From the NCBI RefSeq assembly GCF_905220365.1, contig NC_061130.1:10237501-10301500 (forward strand): a stretch of DNA of 64,000 nt, read 5' to 3'. The notes beneath the pieces are model-generated. The model was not told the DNA's origin and did not search any database. It saw nothing but the letters and a program-made list of their open reading frames with translations. The stretch's first letter is position 1; each line of letters starts with the position of its first letter. Source of the DNA: Vanessa cardui. Taxonomy: Eukaryota; Arthropoda; Insecta; Lepidoptera; Nymphalidae. Positions 47,840 to 58,531 of this stretch are shown in pieces. A program made the position numbers and the translations under genes.

Positions 47840-48095
47840 ATGTAAGCCCATCTGGCTGGGGTAAGTACCAATCACTCATCAAATATTCTAGCGACGAAAA
47901 GCAGTACTCTATATTGCTCAGTTCAGGTTTAAAGGGTGAGTGAGCCAGGGTAACTAAAGGAACAAGGGACTGGAAATCTTGCTTTCCATGGTTGGTGGTG
48001 CGTTGGCGATGTAAGGAATGCTTAATATCTCTTACAGCCTCATTGTCTATGGGCGATATGCCACCATGGTCGATTTACTCATCCGCCAACTTATA
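47840..48095 (+). repeat. family A interspersed repeat, best copy
   Basis: The most complete copy: AGCCCATCTGG, GAGTGAGCCAGGGTAAC, AAGGAACAAGGGAC, GGTTGGTGGTGCGTTGGCGA, TTAATATCTCTTACAGC and CATTGTCTATGGGCGAT in order. Used here as reference for the other copies. Confidence 0.7.
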
Positions 48096-48529
48096 TATAA
48101 TTAAAAAAACAATTTCTATCGGCAAACAGTAATACTTAGAATTTTTGTGTGTCTTGTTACTGTTGTTGTTGGTGCCTTTGTAGTACAAAGTATTAGTATT
48201 ACTAAAAAAATCATCTCATACGATCCCAACTATAATTTTTCCGAGAGACTGAACGAAACTCATTATATGCATTACAAATAAAGATAATAAATGAAATGTA
48301 TTGTTTATTTAATTATTGAAATGTTTGCATTTTCATCAGTGTCTCGGCACGATAGTTATTAAAAAGGATTCATTTCGCAAGAGCGTACCGAATACAACTA
48401 CGCTTTCATTTTACAATTATCTCAATTCATCTTATATAAAAAATAAAAATGAAAAATTTAAATGATTTCCTCAAAACTGATTCTGTTGTTTGCAGTTGTT
48501 TCCACTCATTAACAATACCCATTGTCTTT
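48096..48529. other. no gene recognised
   Basis: AT-rich, nothing identified. Confidence 0.5.
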
Positions 48530-48645
48530 TTTGAAATCAAAATCAAAAAATGGGCTTTTAAAATCACTTTGGAATCGTCATTTTACAATTGCGAGAAATA
48601 CCGGCAAGAAACTCAATAGCTACTCTTTTTCAACACTTAGGACTC
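48530..48645 (+). repeat. family G repeat
   Basis: GAAATCAAAATCAAAAAATG, CACTTTGGAATCGTCATTT and ACCGGCAAGAAACTCAATAG match the family. Confidence 0.6.
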
Positions 48646-49407
48646 AAAATTATTTTAGTTAAATACGCATTAATTATGCAAATAATTATTTACTTTTGAT
48701 ATATAATAGCATACGTGTACGTAAAGAAGAATTTATTATTGTACATTTGTATTGCTCTGACAAAGCTTCGTAATTTTCTACACAAGAAAAATAGCATTGA
48801 ACAAATGATTTTTTTTTGTTTTACAATGTAAAAGGACTAATATTGATACATTTATCACTTGAAGTGATTATTAAACAAATTGATATGTAGATCCAATGTA
48901 TATAAGTGTTGAATTTAATTATCGTTTTTCATACAATTTTAGGTATGATGGTTTTTGCTTTAATAACTCTAGTTTAGTCTAAACTGCTTATAAACCAAAT
49001 ATATATAATTAATATTTCACTAACTGTAATACAATTTATATTTAATTTCAAAGTCAATCTTATAAACGATGTTGAAATGATAACCACTATATATAAAAAA
49101 AAAAAAACTTAATTTAAATTTGAATAGCTTTGTAAATACTTTCTATCTCGACTTAGTCCAAACTTATACTCTTATATTTCAGTCTATACAATGTACACGT
49201 CAGCTAGTTCATGTAATGCTTATATTATAATTTTTATGAAAGATTCCATATACAGTATCGCTAGCGATTTAAATCGTTTGAAAATGTAAAGTATTAAAAG
49301 AAACTATAGAAATAGTTAAGTTGAGGCGGAAGGTTGTAGTGTGAATTGTCGTTAGCAGAGGTTAGGGTATAAATATTTTCTTTGAACGGAACGGTACTTT
49401 GTTTCAG
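48646..49407. other. no gene recognised
   Basis: AT-rich, nothing identified. Confidence 0.5.
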
Positions 49408-49559
49408 CCGCAATCTGGCTTCATTCCAAACGAGGCGCTTTTGTCTCTCGCCGCCGCGCCGGTTGTAAATGACGTGGCACTATCTATAATAATAACACCT
49501 GTTTGCCTGTATAGAAAAATATCTCATGTTAGATAATAATATCGCCTTAATAAGCGAGA
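49408..49559 (+). other. CpG-rich patch with acceptor-like start
   Basis: GTACTTTGTTTCAG is followed by a 43-codon open frame beginning PQSGFIPNEALLSLAAAPVV, with a CpG-rich core (CTCGCCGCCGCGCCGG). No matching donor is clear and no other plus-strand exon is known nearby. It may be a small exon of an unseen gene or a regulatory island. Confidence 0.2.
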
Positions 49560-50349
49560 CAGAACTTCTTTACATAATGCAGCTTGTTATAAAAAAAACA
49601 CTTTCGATTTTATAACTTCAATTGCCAATGAATATCTTTTCATCTATTCAAGTATTTCGAGAGTACCACTTAAGTATGCGAAATGTATTTGGGGAGTCGA
49701 ATAACAAGTGGGCTGAAGGAATACGTACAGAATCGCAGCGTAATGGAAAACCCAACTTGATAGAAATATTTTCCATAACAATTTTCGTAGATCATTGTAT
49801 ATGAGTAGGCAAGTTTATTGTGGCGATGGAACTAAATCGGTATCAATAAAATGTTGACAGGCATTTGTTTAGACAAGAAAAATGTTTTAGCGATGTCCTT
49901 GAAATATTCGGAGTGCTGAAAATGTGTACCATTTATACATGTAAAAAAATTGCGTAAGAGTGCTTACGAAATGTTTTTTGTAAGGACGTCCAATATATTT
50001 CGTAATTTGAACAATTTTTCCGACAATAAGTACCTATTTTTGTTTGATCAAACTAAGAACGTGAACTTATGGTAGGATTTCAAATGATAACTGGCGTTGG
50101 TTACGTATAAGTTTTAGTCCGGAAATTTAAACGATGTGGCAGCAAAAATTGACTACGTTCGCATAATTAGTGTATACAAGTCCAGCAGCAAGCTAAGTCG
50201 AGGCCATATCAAAGTCATTGGTCAAATCTACTAGATTGACGCAGTACTAAAATAGACATGCGAATTATGTCAATGTGAAAATAATGAATAAAGTATTAAG
50301 TAACAACTTTTCAATACCCCAATCCGTCCTTTATTCTGCAAAGGTCTCT
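49560..50349. other. no gene recognised
   Basis: Nothing identified; the 60-codon frame at 49622 is not supported. Confidence 0.5.
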
Positions 50350-50515
50350 TCTACCTTTTAACGAGAAGGTTTTTGCTTACTCCACCAGCTGCTCCTCTGC
50401 TGATTAGAGGATACATGTGATTTATCACTTCCACTTTTCTTTACGGTGTTTTATTAATAAATACTATTATGCATATGAATTCAGTGGTGCGTGTGTCAGG
50501 ATTGAAACCAGAGAA
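50350..50515 (-). mobile_element. degraded Metulj-type SINE
   Basis: In the minus orientation CTCCACCAGCTGCTCC, GATACATGTGATT, TTTACGGTGTTTTATTAATA and GAATTCAGTGGTGCGTGTG correspond to successive blocks of the SINE. Confidence 0.55.
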
Positions 50516-51140
50516 GATTTTATAATAAAATAAAAACTATTAATACAGACATGAAGTTTAAACGATAAATCTGAATTCAATTGACACAAGCTGAAGTCAT
50601 AGGCCAGATAGCCAGTGGTAGTTACAGTTTTCTCTGATAGTGAAAAATTGATAAATATGAGTTACAATAACATTTTAATGAATATAAAATAAAACCAAGC
50701 CACAAATATTCGTAGCGGTATTTTTAAGAGATCTCCAGTGGGTTTAAAGAGCTTATTCAAGATATACGTCGACAAAGCTTCGAAGAATACATACAAAGTC
50801 AAGGACATTCCTCATTGGTAGAATAATTTCTCAGATGTGATCCCATTAAATTTACATATTTTATTATTTTGTAAGTGTATCAATGATATCTTGTATTCTG
50901 ATTTCTTTATCATATATGTTTATGTATTTGTTTAAAAAAAATCTCGAATTTTAAAATGTTTTTTTTTTTTTAAATAATTTATTCGTTTATTAGGTATTTA
51001 TCATTCACGAGATTTTATTATATATTTATTATACCGTGATAATATATTTAAAAGTGATATTGTTTATCTACAATTTTATTGATATAAATATATTTCATTG
51101 CACATTAAAAGCAATAATTCAACGCATACACAAGATATCC
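50516..51140. other. no gene recognised
   Basis: AT-rich 3' flank of the retrotransposon. Confidence 0.5.
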
Positions 51141-51225
51141 TTTATTTATTTATTTTCACTCATATAATATTATATTTTTAAATATAAAATACAAACATAT
51201 AAAACATATTTAAAAATATAAAATA

Positions 51226-51270
51226 CAGAGGCCAACCAGTGGCGGGAACAGGGTCCAAGCCACCGGTGGT
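51226..51270. repeat. inverted copy of N-terminal coding segment, 3' arm
   Basis: The plus strand here carries three blocks, CAGAGGCCAACC, GAACAGGGTCC and CCGGTGGT, with spacers of 8 and 6 bases. The same blocks occur on the minus strand at 54654-54612 with spacers of 6 and 6. See the partner entry. Confidence 0.85.
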
Positions 51271-54200
51271 CAGGGCTCCAGAGAGAGGAACTTCCTCACA
51301 ATACGAGCCGTGCCGAGAAGTACTGCCTTCTGCATCAGGCCCTTGACCCAGCTACCCAACGAGAGCCTCTTAAGGTGTTGGTCGAGGCTCTTGGCCATTA
51401 GGCCATTCGCTGAAACAACTATCGGCACAATAACTGCTGTATCCACATCCCACATGTCGACAACCTCGTGAGCTAAGTCAAGATATTTTATTTGTTTATC
51501 TTTCTCAGCCTTCACGAGATTCTCGTCATGAGGGATGGTGATGTCAACAATTATCGTGCGGCGCTCTGACCGATCTATCACCACTATATCAGGCTTGTTG
51601 GCGACAACAGTCCTGTCAGTGATTATAGATCGGTCCCAGTACAGTGTGATATGACCATTCTCGAGAACTGGGTCGGGCACATACCTGTAGTATGGTACCT
51701 CTGATACCACAAGACCGTATCGAAGTGCAAGTTGTTGATGGATAATCTTGGCCACTTGATTATGTCTGTACAAATACTCTCCGTTAGCAAGACGAGAACA
51801 ACCGGAAATAATATGTCTAAGGGATTCGCCCGGAGTGTGACACGCCCGACATATGTCCACCGTGCCATCCCTCACAATATACTTCCGGTAATTGTTCGTC
51901 ATGATAACTTCGTCCATAATCGCACAGACAAAACCTTCGGTTTCACCAAATAGGTTACCGAACCGTAGCCAAGATACGGACGCCATAAAGTCCACATCGG
52001 GTCCATGAAGGGCCCGATAGAAGCGTCCGTGTAACTCCTTGCTCTTCCATACCTCCTTGCGGTTCTCAGTACTTAGTACTACAGGCTTGCGCCAGTTCTC
52101 TTTGCCTAAGGAGAGCGGAGTTAGCCCCTTGTCCATTATAACTACATCTCGGTGCATATCCAAGTCAGTGTGGAGGAAATACTCCCTGAGTTTGTATACC
52201 TCACGGTTATGTAGGGTCTTGGCATTTAAAAAGCCACGGCCACCATATCTCCGTGGGATATACAATCTCATCACCGAAGACCGAGGATGATGCATTCGAT
52301 ATGCAGTCAGCAGGACACGGACTCTCCTATCCAAGGCGTCTAGTTCTTTTTGAGTCCACTTGAGTATGCCGAAAGAGTACATCAAGACCGGCATGACCCA
52401 ACCATTGAAGGCGCGAACCTTATTGCCACCTGATAAAAGACTTTTGAGTACTTTTTTCAGGCGACCAAAGAAACGCTCCTGCAATGATTGTTTCATGTCG
52501 GTCACATTGATGCCTAACGCTTCCGACATACCCAAGTATTTGTATGATTCGTTTGCGGACAGTGATTTAAAGTTTATGGAATCTGAAAGTTGTAATCCGT
52601 CAGATTCCATAATCTCTCCTCGTTTTACATGCATAACCGCGCATTTGTCAACTCCAAATTCCATTCTAATAGAATTACTAAAAGTTTCTGTTACCTTTAG
52701 TAACTCCACTAGTTGTGAACCTGAAGGTGCAAAGAGCTTTAAGTCATCCATGTAAAGTAGGTGGGATATTACTTTACCTCCTCTCCGCAAACGATAGCCT
52801 AGCCTTGAACCCTCCAACAGAGTACTTAGAGGGTTCAAGGCTAAACAAAACCAAAATGGACTCAAACTATCGCCCTGGAATATTCCCCGCTCAATCCTAA
52901 TTGGTTCGTCATCACCATGAATCGTTCGGCATCCTGGATAGCGAAGAACTGTCCGCCATTGCCTCATACATGATCTCAAGAAACTGCATAGAGTTGTATC
53001 TAATTTATACAACTCCAGCACCCTCAAGAGCCATGTATGCGGCACGGAATCATAGGCCTTCTTGTAATCTATCCAGCATGTCGACAGACTCTTTCGAAAA
53101 CGACGAACCTGTTGGCTAATGGTCATATCAATGAGGAGTAGCTCCTTAGTGCCTCGTGATCCACCCCTACATCCATTCTGAGAGACAGACAAAATACTAT
53201 TATTCTGTATGTGACTATTAATCTTATCTCTCAGAATGGAGGTAAGGAGCTTATAGACCGTCGGTAAACAAGTAATCGGTCTATAATTTTTAGGATCCGT
53301 TGCACTACCTGACTTATGGAGCAGGTGGGTGACTCCGGTGGTAAGGAACTGTGGAAGCGACCCAGACTCTAGAGCTGACTGGAACTGAAATGCCAAGCAT
53401 TCATGCGAGCTGCGCAGCCATTTTAGCCAGAAGCTATGCAGTCCGTCCGGTCCCGGAGACTTCCAGTTGGGAAAAGAGCGAACTGCGGCGGCTACACCTT
53501 CAGAAGCGATGGAAATTTTTCCCATCACTTCCAAAGGCTCGCACGCTTGCCTGACTTCCCGCATCCAGTCACCTTCTATGTGGTCGACGGGTACCGACCA
53601 GATGTTGCGCCAAAATGTATTCGTGGCATCATCATCTGGGCGACACCCATCGCTCACATCCTGGTCGAGTCGCTCCCATGTTCTGTACACCCACCTTTGA
53701 TCGCTCTGGAATTTGCGATTCAAGTAATAACGGTCCACTCGCCGCCTGTACCGACGAATGCGGCTTGCCCATGCATAAACTTTTTGTTTAAGGAAGTCAA
53801 TACGCTCCACCACATGGGATGGATACTCTTGCGGACCGATACCAGTCCCTAAGAATGCCCGCCCCACGAAACGCATTACACGTGGACGCGTATTCCCTTC
53901 CTTAAAACAATATAGTTTTCCAATGAGCACTCTGGTCTCACTAATTCGCTTCTCAATCCTGCTCTGCCAGGCCGGTGCAGCAGCCATTGGTCGTGTAGCA
54001 CGTTCGGTGTCTTCAAATGTAACACCGGCTACACGACATGCTGCAACAGCCGCACAAAACAGAATTGAGTGCGTATCCTCGAGATTTTCACTGCTCTCAA
54101 AATAATCTGCGAGCAGTGAATCCAAAGTGCACACTAGGTCCCTATTCCGTTTAGACATGGGCAAACGTGGCAATCGTGGCCTAAGCTCAGCGGGAGTGTT

Positions 54201-54863
54201 ACGATAATCCCGAATCGCATCCCCCAGTGCGCTCCTCAATTGATCACTGTACTTACTTGTTGTAATAGCCATGTCACCACCGTCCTCATCATCATGTTCT
54301 GGGCCCTGTGGTATTGCAGGAAGTGGTTCCTCAACCACGGGCGTTGACGGGCCGGAAGTTACACCGCTATTACACGTTTCTGAGCGAATCCGATCAAGTA
54401 CGGTGTCACTCAGCCTGTTGTTACGCAGAATGACTCGCACCTGATCCGACAGTCGTTGAGCCGAGACATTGATAGCTGGTTCAAGCGCCTGAAACAGAGA
54501 GAGCATCCTAACACGGTACGCCGTAAGGTTAGTTCCCCCCTCTGTAGCCCCATAGTATGCGCGCATGACATTTTCATTAATGGATTGTGTCCATCGCATG
54601 CGCTGCACACCACCACCGGAAGCGGGGACCCTGTTCGAGACCGGTTGGCCTCTGGCTCCCAAGCCCGTCGGTGGCCGGCGTCTCCCCGCTCGACGTACAG
54701 GTGTTGGCGACGTCGGCGGGGAGAAGTACTCGTCGCTCGAGCTCGACGCAGCTGCAGACACCAGACTACTTCCTTGTGCGGATTCCTGTGCCTGCGAGGC
54801 GGAGCTGAGCGGCGGGTCCGGGGATGGATAATTGTGCGCTCGTTTTCTGGCTCTTGTCAACAT
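51270..54863 (-). CDS. retrotransposon polyprotein: RT and restriction-like endonuclease
   Basis: An uninterrupted 1197-codon ORF from ATG at 54863 to TGA at 51270. Order of parts: a Ser/Pro/Arg-rich start (1-88); a conserved N-terminal block starting RWTQSINENVMRAYYG (about 90-160), a type common in R4-clade proteins; a linker; a reverse transcriptase (about 440-760) with NYRPITCLP at 526, IDYKKAYDSVPH with Asp599, FQGDSLSPFWF and YMDD at 704-707; a thumb/linker; a zinc knuckle C-X2-C-X8-H-X4-C (Cys1005, Cys1008, His1017, Cys1022); then a PD-(D/E)XK-type nuclease with KPDIVVID at 1090 and IIVDITIP with Asp1107. The nuclease nicks the target and the RT copies the RNA from that nick (family knowledge). 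The RT and nuclease motifs are present with no stop or frameshift, so the copy may be young and competent. No N-terminal C2H2 finger is seen, unlike R2, which favours the R4/Dong side. Confidence 0.92.
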   Translation of the reverse strand: MLTRARKRAHNYPSPDPPLSSASQAQESAQGSSLVSAAASSSSDEYFSPPTSPTPVRRAGRRRPPTGLGARGQPVSNRVPASGGGVQRMRWTQSINENVMRAYYGATEGGTNLTAYRVRMLSLFQALEPAINVSAQRLSDQVRVILRNNRLSDTVLDRIRSETCNSGVTSGPSTPVVEEPLPAIPQGPEHDDEDGGDMAITTSKYSDQLRSALGDAIRDYRNTPAELRPRLPRLPMSKRNRDLVCTLDSLLADYFESSENLEDTHSILFCAAVAACRVAGVTFEDTERATRPMAAAPAWQSRIEKRISETRVLIGKLYCFKEGNTRPRVMRFVGRAFLGTGIGPQEYPSHVVERIDFLKQKVYAWASRIRRYRRRVDRYYLNRKFQSDQRWVYRTWERLDQDVSDGCRPDDDATNTFWRNIWSVPVDHIEGDWMREVRQACEPLEVMGKISIASEGVAAAVRSFPNWKSPGPDGLHSFWLKWLRSSHECLAFQFQSALESGSLPQFLTTGVTHLLHKSGSATDPKNYRPITCLPTVYKLLTSILRDKINSHIQNNSILSVSQNGCRGGSRGTKELLLIDMTISQQVRRFRKSLSTCWIDYKKAYDSVPHTWLLRVLELYKLDTTLCSFLRSCMRQWRTVLRYPGCRTIHGDDEPIRIERGIFQGDSLSPFWFCLALNPLSTLLEGSRLGYRLRRGGKVISHLLYMDDLKLFAPSGSQLVELLKVTETFSNSIRMEFGVDKCAVMHVKRGEIMESDGLQLSDSINFKSLSANESYKYLGMSEALGINVTDMKQSLQERFFGRLKKVLKSLLSGGNKVRAFNGWVMPVLMYSFGILKWTQKELDALDRRVRVLLTAYRMHHPRSSVMRLYIPRRYGGRGFLNAKTLHNREVYKLREYFLHTDLDMHRDVVIMDKGLTPLSLGKENWRKPVVLSTENRKEVWKSKELHGRFYRALHGPDVDFMASVSWLRFGNLFGETEGFVCAIMDEVIMTNNYRKYIVRDGTVDICRACHTPGESLRHIISGCSRLANGEYLYRHNQVAKIIHQQLALRYGLVVSEVPYYRYVPDPVLENGHITLYWDRSIITDRTVVANKPDIVVIDRSERRTIIVDITIPHDENLVKAEKDKQIKYLDLAHEVVDMWDVDTAVIVPIVVSANGLMAKSLDQHLKRLSLGSWVKGLMQKAVLLGTARIVRKFLSLEP
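54612..54654. repeat. inverted copy, 5' (coding) arm
   Basis: Encodes about residues 70-84 (ARGQPVSNRVPASGG). It is complementary in the transcript to the segment right after the stop codon, in three runs of 12, 11 and 8 bases. Confidence 0.85.
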
Positions 54864-55009
54864 TTTTCTTGGGTTTTATACATTATTTATTTTAGTTTGA
54901 CAGTGTCACTTTCATTTTCGGTGGAATTATTATTATATGTATATTTGTTCATTTTTGTAGGATTTTGTTGTTGTATTTTATTATTAATGGTCTAAAAATA
55001 TATGTTTAC

Positions 55010-55487
55010 ACTCTTTTAGATTATTATAGATATTTTTAAATTAATTTATTGATATAATTTTATGACAGCCCATTTTTTCTCATGTTGACGTATTAGTTGG
55101 TTGCCAGACTATCAGACTACAGATATATTATTATGAGATCCACTTAAAACCACGTTGTTAAAAAGATCTTCAAAAAAGTCCGCAATGGTATGTGACTATC
55201 TCTTCTTCATAAAAGTCCGCGATGGTATATATGTACCTCTTAGCGAAACTCTCACAAAACCAACTTCATTTCTTTTACTTTTTAAAAGAAATAATGGCTT
55301 ATTTCCAAAGCGATTTTAAGCATTACTGGATTAATCTTTATCCAAATACATAGTGCATTTTATATAGATCAATGTCGGCCTTTACAGCTATTAATTTAAA
55401 TGAATCTTTTCAAAAATATAACAGTTTTAAAATGCAGAGATGTAAAAGTTTGTATTGTCTAATGATTAAAAAGCTGTGAACTTTGTA
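55010..55487. other. no gene recognised
   Basis: AT-rich 5' flank of the retrotransposon. 55165-55240 holds a short direct near-repeat around AAAAGTCCGC(A/G)ATGGTAT. Confidence 0.45.
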
Positions 55488-55550
55488 AGGCAGTCTGTAG
55501 TATATTTCAAATTGGTTTTACACCCATGTGAAGCCGGGTGGATTGCTAGT
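55488..55550 (+). repeat. family B 3'-end fragment
   Basis: CACCCATGTGAAGCCGGGTG followed by GATTGCTAGT, the GC-rich terminal block of family B. Confidence 0.5.
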
Positions 55551-55984
55551 ACATAAATTTTGTAATATCATGAGTGTGGCCTTACCCATTTATCACATAA
55601 TCAACCATCATGCAGTAGAACTTAGTATAGTATAGGCACAGAACACATAACAAATAGTTCATTTAGTTCACTTAAGTGTTCTTTTGCATATTCCTACAAA
55701 GGTGTGGGAATGAGAACTGAGTTCATGTCAATGTGTAACGTTGCAAACGATTTACCAGTGATACACTAAATATTTAATTGCGAATCCTCTAAGTTTTTTA
55801 ATTATTATATCTAAATTAAAATTATTATTGTAATGATATTTAGTTTTCTGTGTAGGTGAAGATGTTTGGGTCGCTTGTAATTTTCTCTGACAGAAATTAT
55901 ATTGAGAAGTTTTGATACTGAAAATAATGAATGCGTGAGCGTAACATGACTATGAATATAATTACATAGGATAAAACAAACTCA
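55551..55984. other. no gene recognised
   Basis: AT-rich, nothing identified. Confidence 0.5.
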
Positions 55985-56181
55985 CTTACCTCTGTCTGTC
56001 CCTATGTAGGTATGCTTAGATCTGTAAAATTACGCAACGGATGTATATGTGTGGCTTTTTTTAATAAAAAGAGTGATTCGAAAGGAAGATTTTTGTATAT
56101 AATATATGGACAATATAGTAAAGAAAGAAGAACAATCTGTATCAGCTTTGCACCCGTGCGAAGCCGAGGCGGATCGCTAGT
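55985..56181 (+). repeat. family B interspersed repeat
   Basis: CTGTCTGTCCCTATGTAGG, AAAATTACGCAACGGATGTA, AGTGATTCGAAAGGAAG, ATATATGGACAATATAGTAA and the end GTGCGAAGCCGAGGCGGATC then GCTAGT. The end CTAG|T is Helitron-like but the class is unproven. Confidence 0.6.
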
Positions 56182-56261
56182 CATGTAATAACACAAATAA
56201 AAAAAATACAGTACTCGATACTAGATTATGTAAATAAATTTAATGAAGAATTAGTATGTCG

Positions 56262-56563
56262 AGTCGAGATGGCCCAGTGGTTAGAACGCGTGCAACTTAA
56301 CCGATGATTACGGGTTCAAACCCAGGCAAGCACCGCTGATTCATGTGCTTAATTTGTCTTTAAAATTCATCTCGTGCTCAGCGGTGAAGGAAACCATCGA
56401 GAGGAAACCTGCACGTGAAAAAATTCATATAAATTCTGCCACATGTGTATTCCACGAACCCGCATTGGAACAGCGTGGTGGAATATGTTCCAAACCTTCT
56501 CCTCAAAGGAAGAGGAGGCCTTTAGCCCAGCAGTGGGAATTTACAGGCTGTTGTTGTTGTTGT
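56262..56563 (+). mobile_element. Metulj-type tRNA-derived SINE, intact-looking
   Basis: A box TGGCCCAGTGG, B box GGTTCAAACCC, body and (TTG)n tail all present. The best unrearranged copy here and the reference for the others. Possible imperfect 8-bp flanks (TAGTATGT / TAGTAGGT). The frame at 56345-56602 is the SINE itself. Confidence 0.85.
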
Positions 56564-58467
56564 AGTAGGTATATATTATCCAGAATCTGTAAATTTAGTT
56601 GAGGATTATTAATAAAAGAACTACATTTATTGCCGGGCTTTCTCGCTAAAATTTACATTTCGAATCTATAGCTTTACATTTCTTTTAATCTTCTCAAATG
56701 TCGAATCAAAAGTAGTTTAAGAGCCTACTTTAATATAACGAACTAATCTAGAAAAGTTGACATTGAAGTTATATTGATTTCTGTAGAGGTACCTGAAACA
56801 TACGTTCAAAAGTCCGTTAAATAGGGTAAATTCGTTTGTAATTCAGGACTAAATTTGAATGAATGAATTATTCTTTCGTTGAGCATTATGTATCTTTCAG
56901 CGTTCATTTTTGCTTCCATTTTAGGGTTATAATCCGTAAGTATTAGTTCGACGTATAAAAGAAAAAATTGAATTGACCGTAAGAAACAGTTATAAAATAA
57001 AAAATTAAAATTAAACAAATCTATGTATCTCGAATTTAATTAAGAGCATTTCAACACGTAGAACAACATGGAATATTTTCGAGTATATCTGGATTTTGGA
57101 AAATGTGCTTTTTTTTCACAGAATTTTTTATTTTCTGTCCATGTTTCTGTTGCATGTTTGTCTTAATCTTCAATAGGTGTGTATGAACTGCTGATGATGA
57201 CGTGTTTTTTTATATGTAATCGAGTCCCTGGATCTCAGCCACATTGGACCCGGCGGCGCTACTGAAGTAAATAAAATTCTTGTTACACACTGAGGCAGTC
57301 GGGATGAGAAAATTGTTATAGTAAATAATAATAATAATGACAACGTGTAAAAGCGTATATTACGTGGTATTTATCGATTTATATTGATTTATGAGTCATG
57401 AAACAAATATAATGTATAAGATTTAAATTAACATGGTTATTTTATTACTAAAGGTATTAATTTCGGGATATTTACCATGTTTTTTATTTTTGTTCGGTGG
57501 AGCTCGATATTTCGACATTATCTTTATTAGATATTATAATGTAGTAATGTAGGAAATATTTTCTCCTAGAATTTATTAAGTAGATCGTCGACCTAATTGC
57601 ATGGTGGATTGTTTGACGACCGTTGCCATAGCGCAGGTCTCGCCATCGACCGGAGCACCATAAAGTCATTATATTCAGGTAGACTTGGTACAAATGCACT
57701 TGCTATAATATGTATGCATATTAAACCGGTAATCGGTTTTTAGAATTGATATAGTAACACTTTTAACGCCTTTTAACAAGTTAGAAGTGTTGTTGTTGGA
57801 TAATTAAAATAAATGTACAAAATTTTCCATCTCATCTAATGCCGAAGCGGAAAAGTCATGTAGCTCATTATAAATACCTGGCTACGTTTGAAGGAATAGG
57901 GTGGAATCATTGTAACGCATTATTTTAATTAGTCCTGCGTTCGAAAAACCTTTGAGGTAACAAGCTTCCTCTGAACTTTGTTAGAAAATATTGATAAAAT
58001 ATAGACTTAATAACTAGGAAACTAAGCGCATCAGGTATCGGAGTAATTTGAAATTCAAATTGAAATATGGAGTGCCCAATCCATGCTTCGAAGTCACCCT
58101 TATCTTGTAAGCGATTATTAAAATCAATGGGTTTGACGTATAGTCGATGTGTTGACAAAATAATTATCCGTTAATATTGTATATGGAATTTGATAAAATA
58201 GTAACAATAGTTAAGATCTAACACAAGACTTCCAAAAAGTACATTTAAATCTAATTAGATTTTTTTTGATTGAATATAATAACTGCTTACATGCTTATTC
58301 GTTATCCTCAGTATCTACATTTTAAGACGGTCGTGGCTCTACAATAAATTTAACCATATAAAATGGTGATATATATGTAGGTAGGTAGAAAGGCACTAAT
58401 AAGAATCTAAATTAATGAAATATATATTTACTGTTTTAAATTTGAAATTTTCTACTATATATTAGTA
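56564..58467. other. no gene recognised; one LINE-tail-like spot
   Basis: 57205-57345 holds a GC-rich block (CACATTGGACCCGGCGGCGC) followed by AATAATAATAATAATG, which looks like a 3' UTR and simple-repeat tail of a dead LINE; weak evidence. Otherwise nothing is supported; the 71-codon minus frame at 57484-57699 is unassigned. Confidence 0.35.
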
Positions 58468-58531
58468 CACATTAAATATTCTTTAACATTTTTTACAACA
58501 TGGTAAAAAATGTTAAAGAATATTTAATGTG
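58468..58531. repeat. perfect hairpin, 29-bp arms
   Basis: 58468-58496 (starts CACATTAAATATTC) and 58503-58531 are exact reverse complements with a 6-base loop AACATG. It is the longest perfect short-loop inverted repeat in the window. Confidence 0.95.

Larger units (their letters stand above)
51141..54990 (-). mobile_element. R2/R4-group non-LTR retrotransposon (Dong-like)
   Basis: A single-ORF non-LTR element. The 3' end on the minus strand is an AT-rich UTR ending in (AATA)n, AATAAATAAATAAA at about 51142-51156, a simple-repeat tail typical of LINEs. The 3' UTR proper starts at the TGA at 51270-51272 and includes an inverted copy of an N-terminal coding segment (51226-51270). The 5' border is not fixed; TAATAATAAAATA just upstream (near 54980) recalls that Dong elements insert into TAA repeats, which is knowledge of the family, not proof here. 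Two uORFs precede the main ATG: 54915-54892 (MKVTLSN) and 54883-54857, the latter overlapping the main start. Confidence 0.85.

Noticed and set aside
54456..54995. 179-codon plus-strand frame and others across 51.7-54.9 kb
   Set aside because: Antisense shadows of the GC-rich retrotransposon ORF; low-complexity translations without motifs.
56262..56350. tRNA gene
   Set aside because: A and B boxes are present but there is no closed cloverleaf, and the body and tail are those of a SINE. The same applies to 44432 and 15000-15076.
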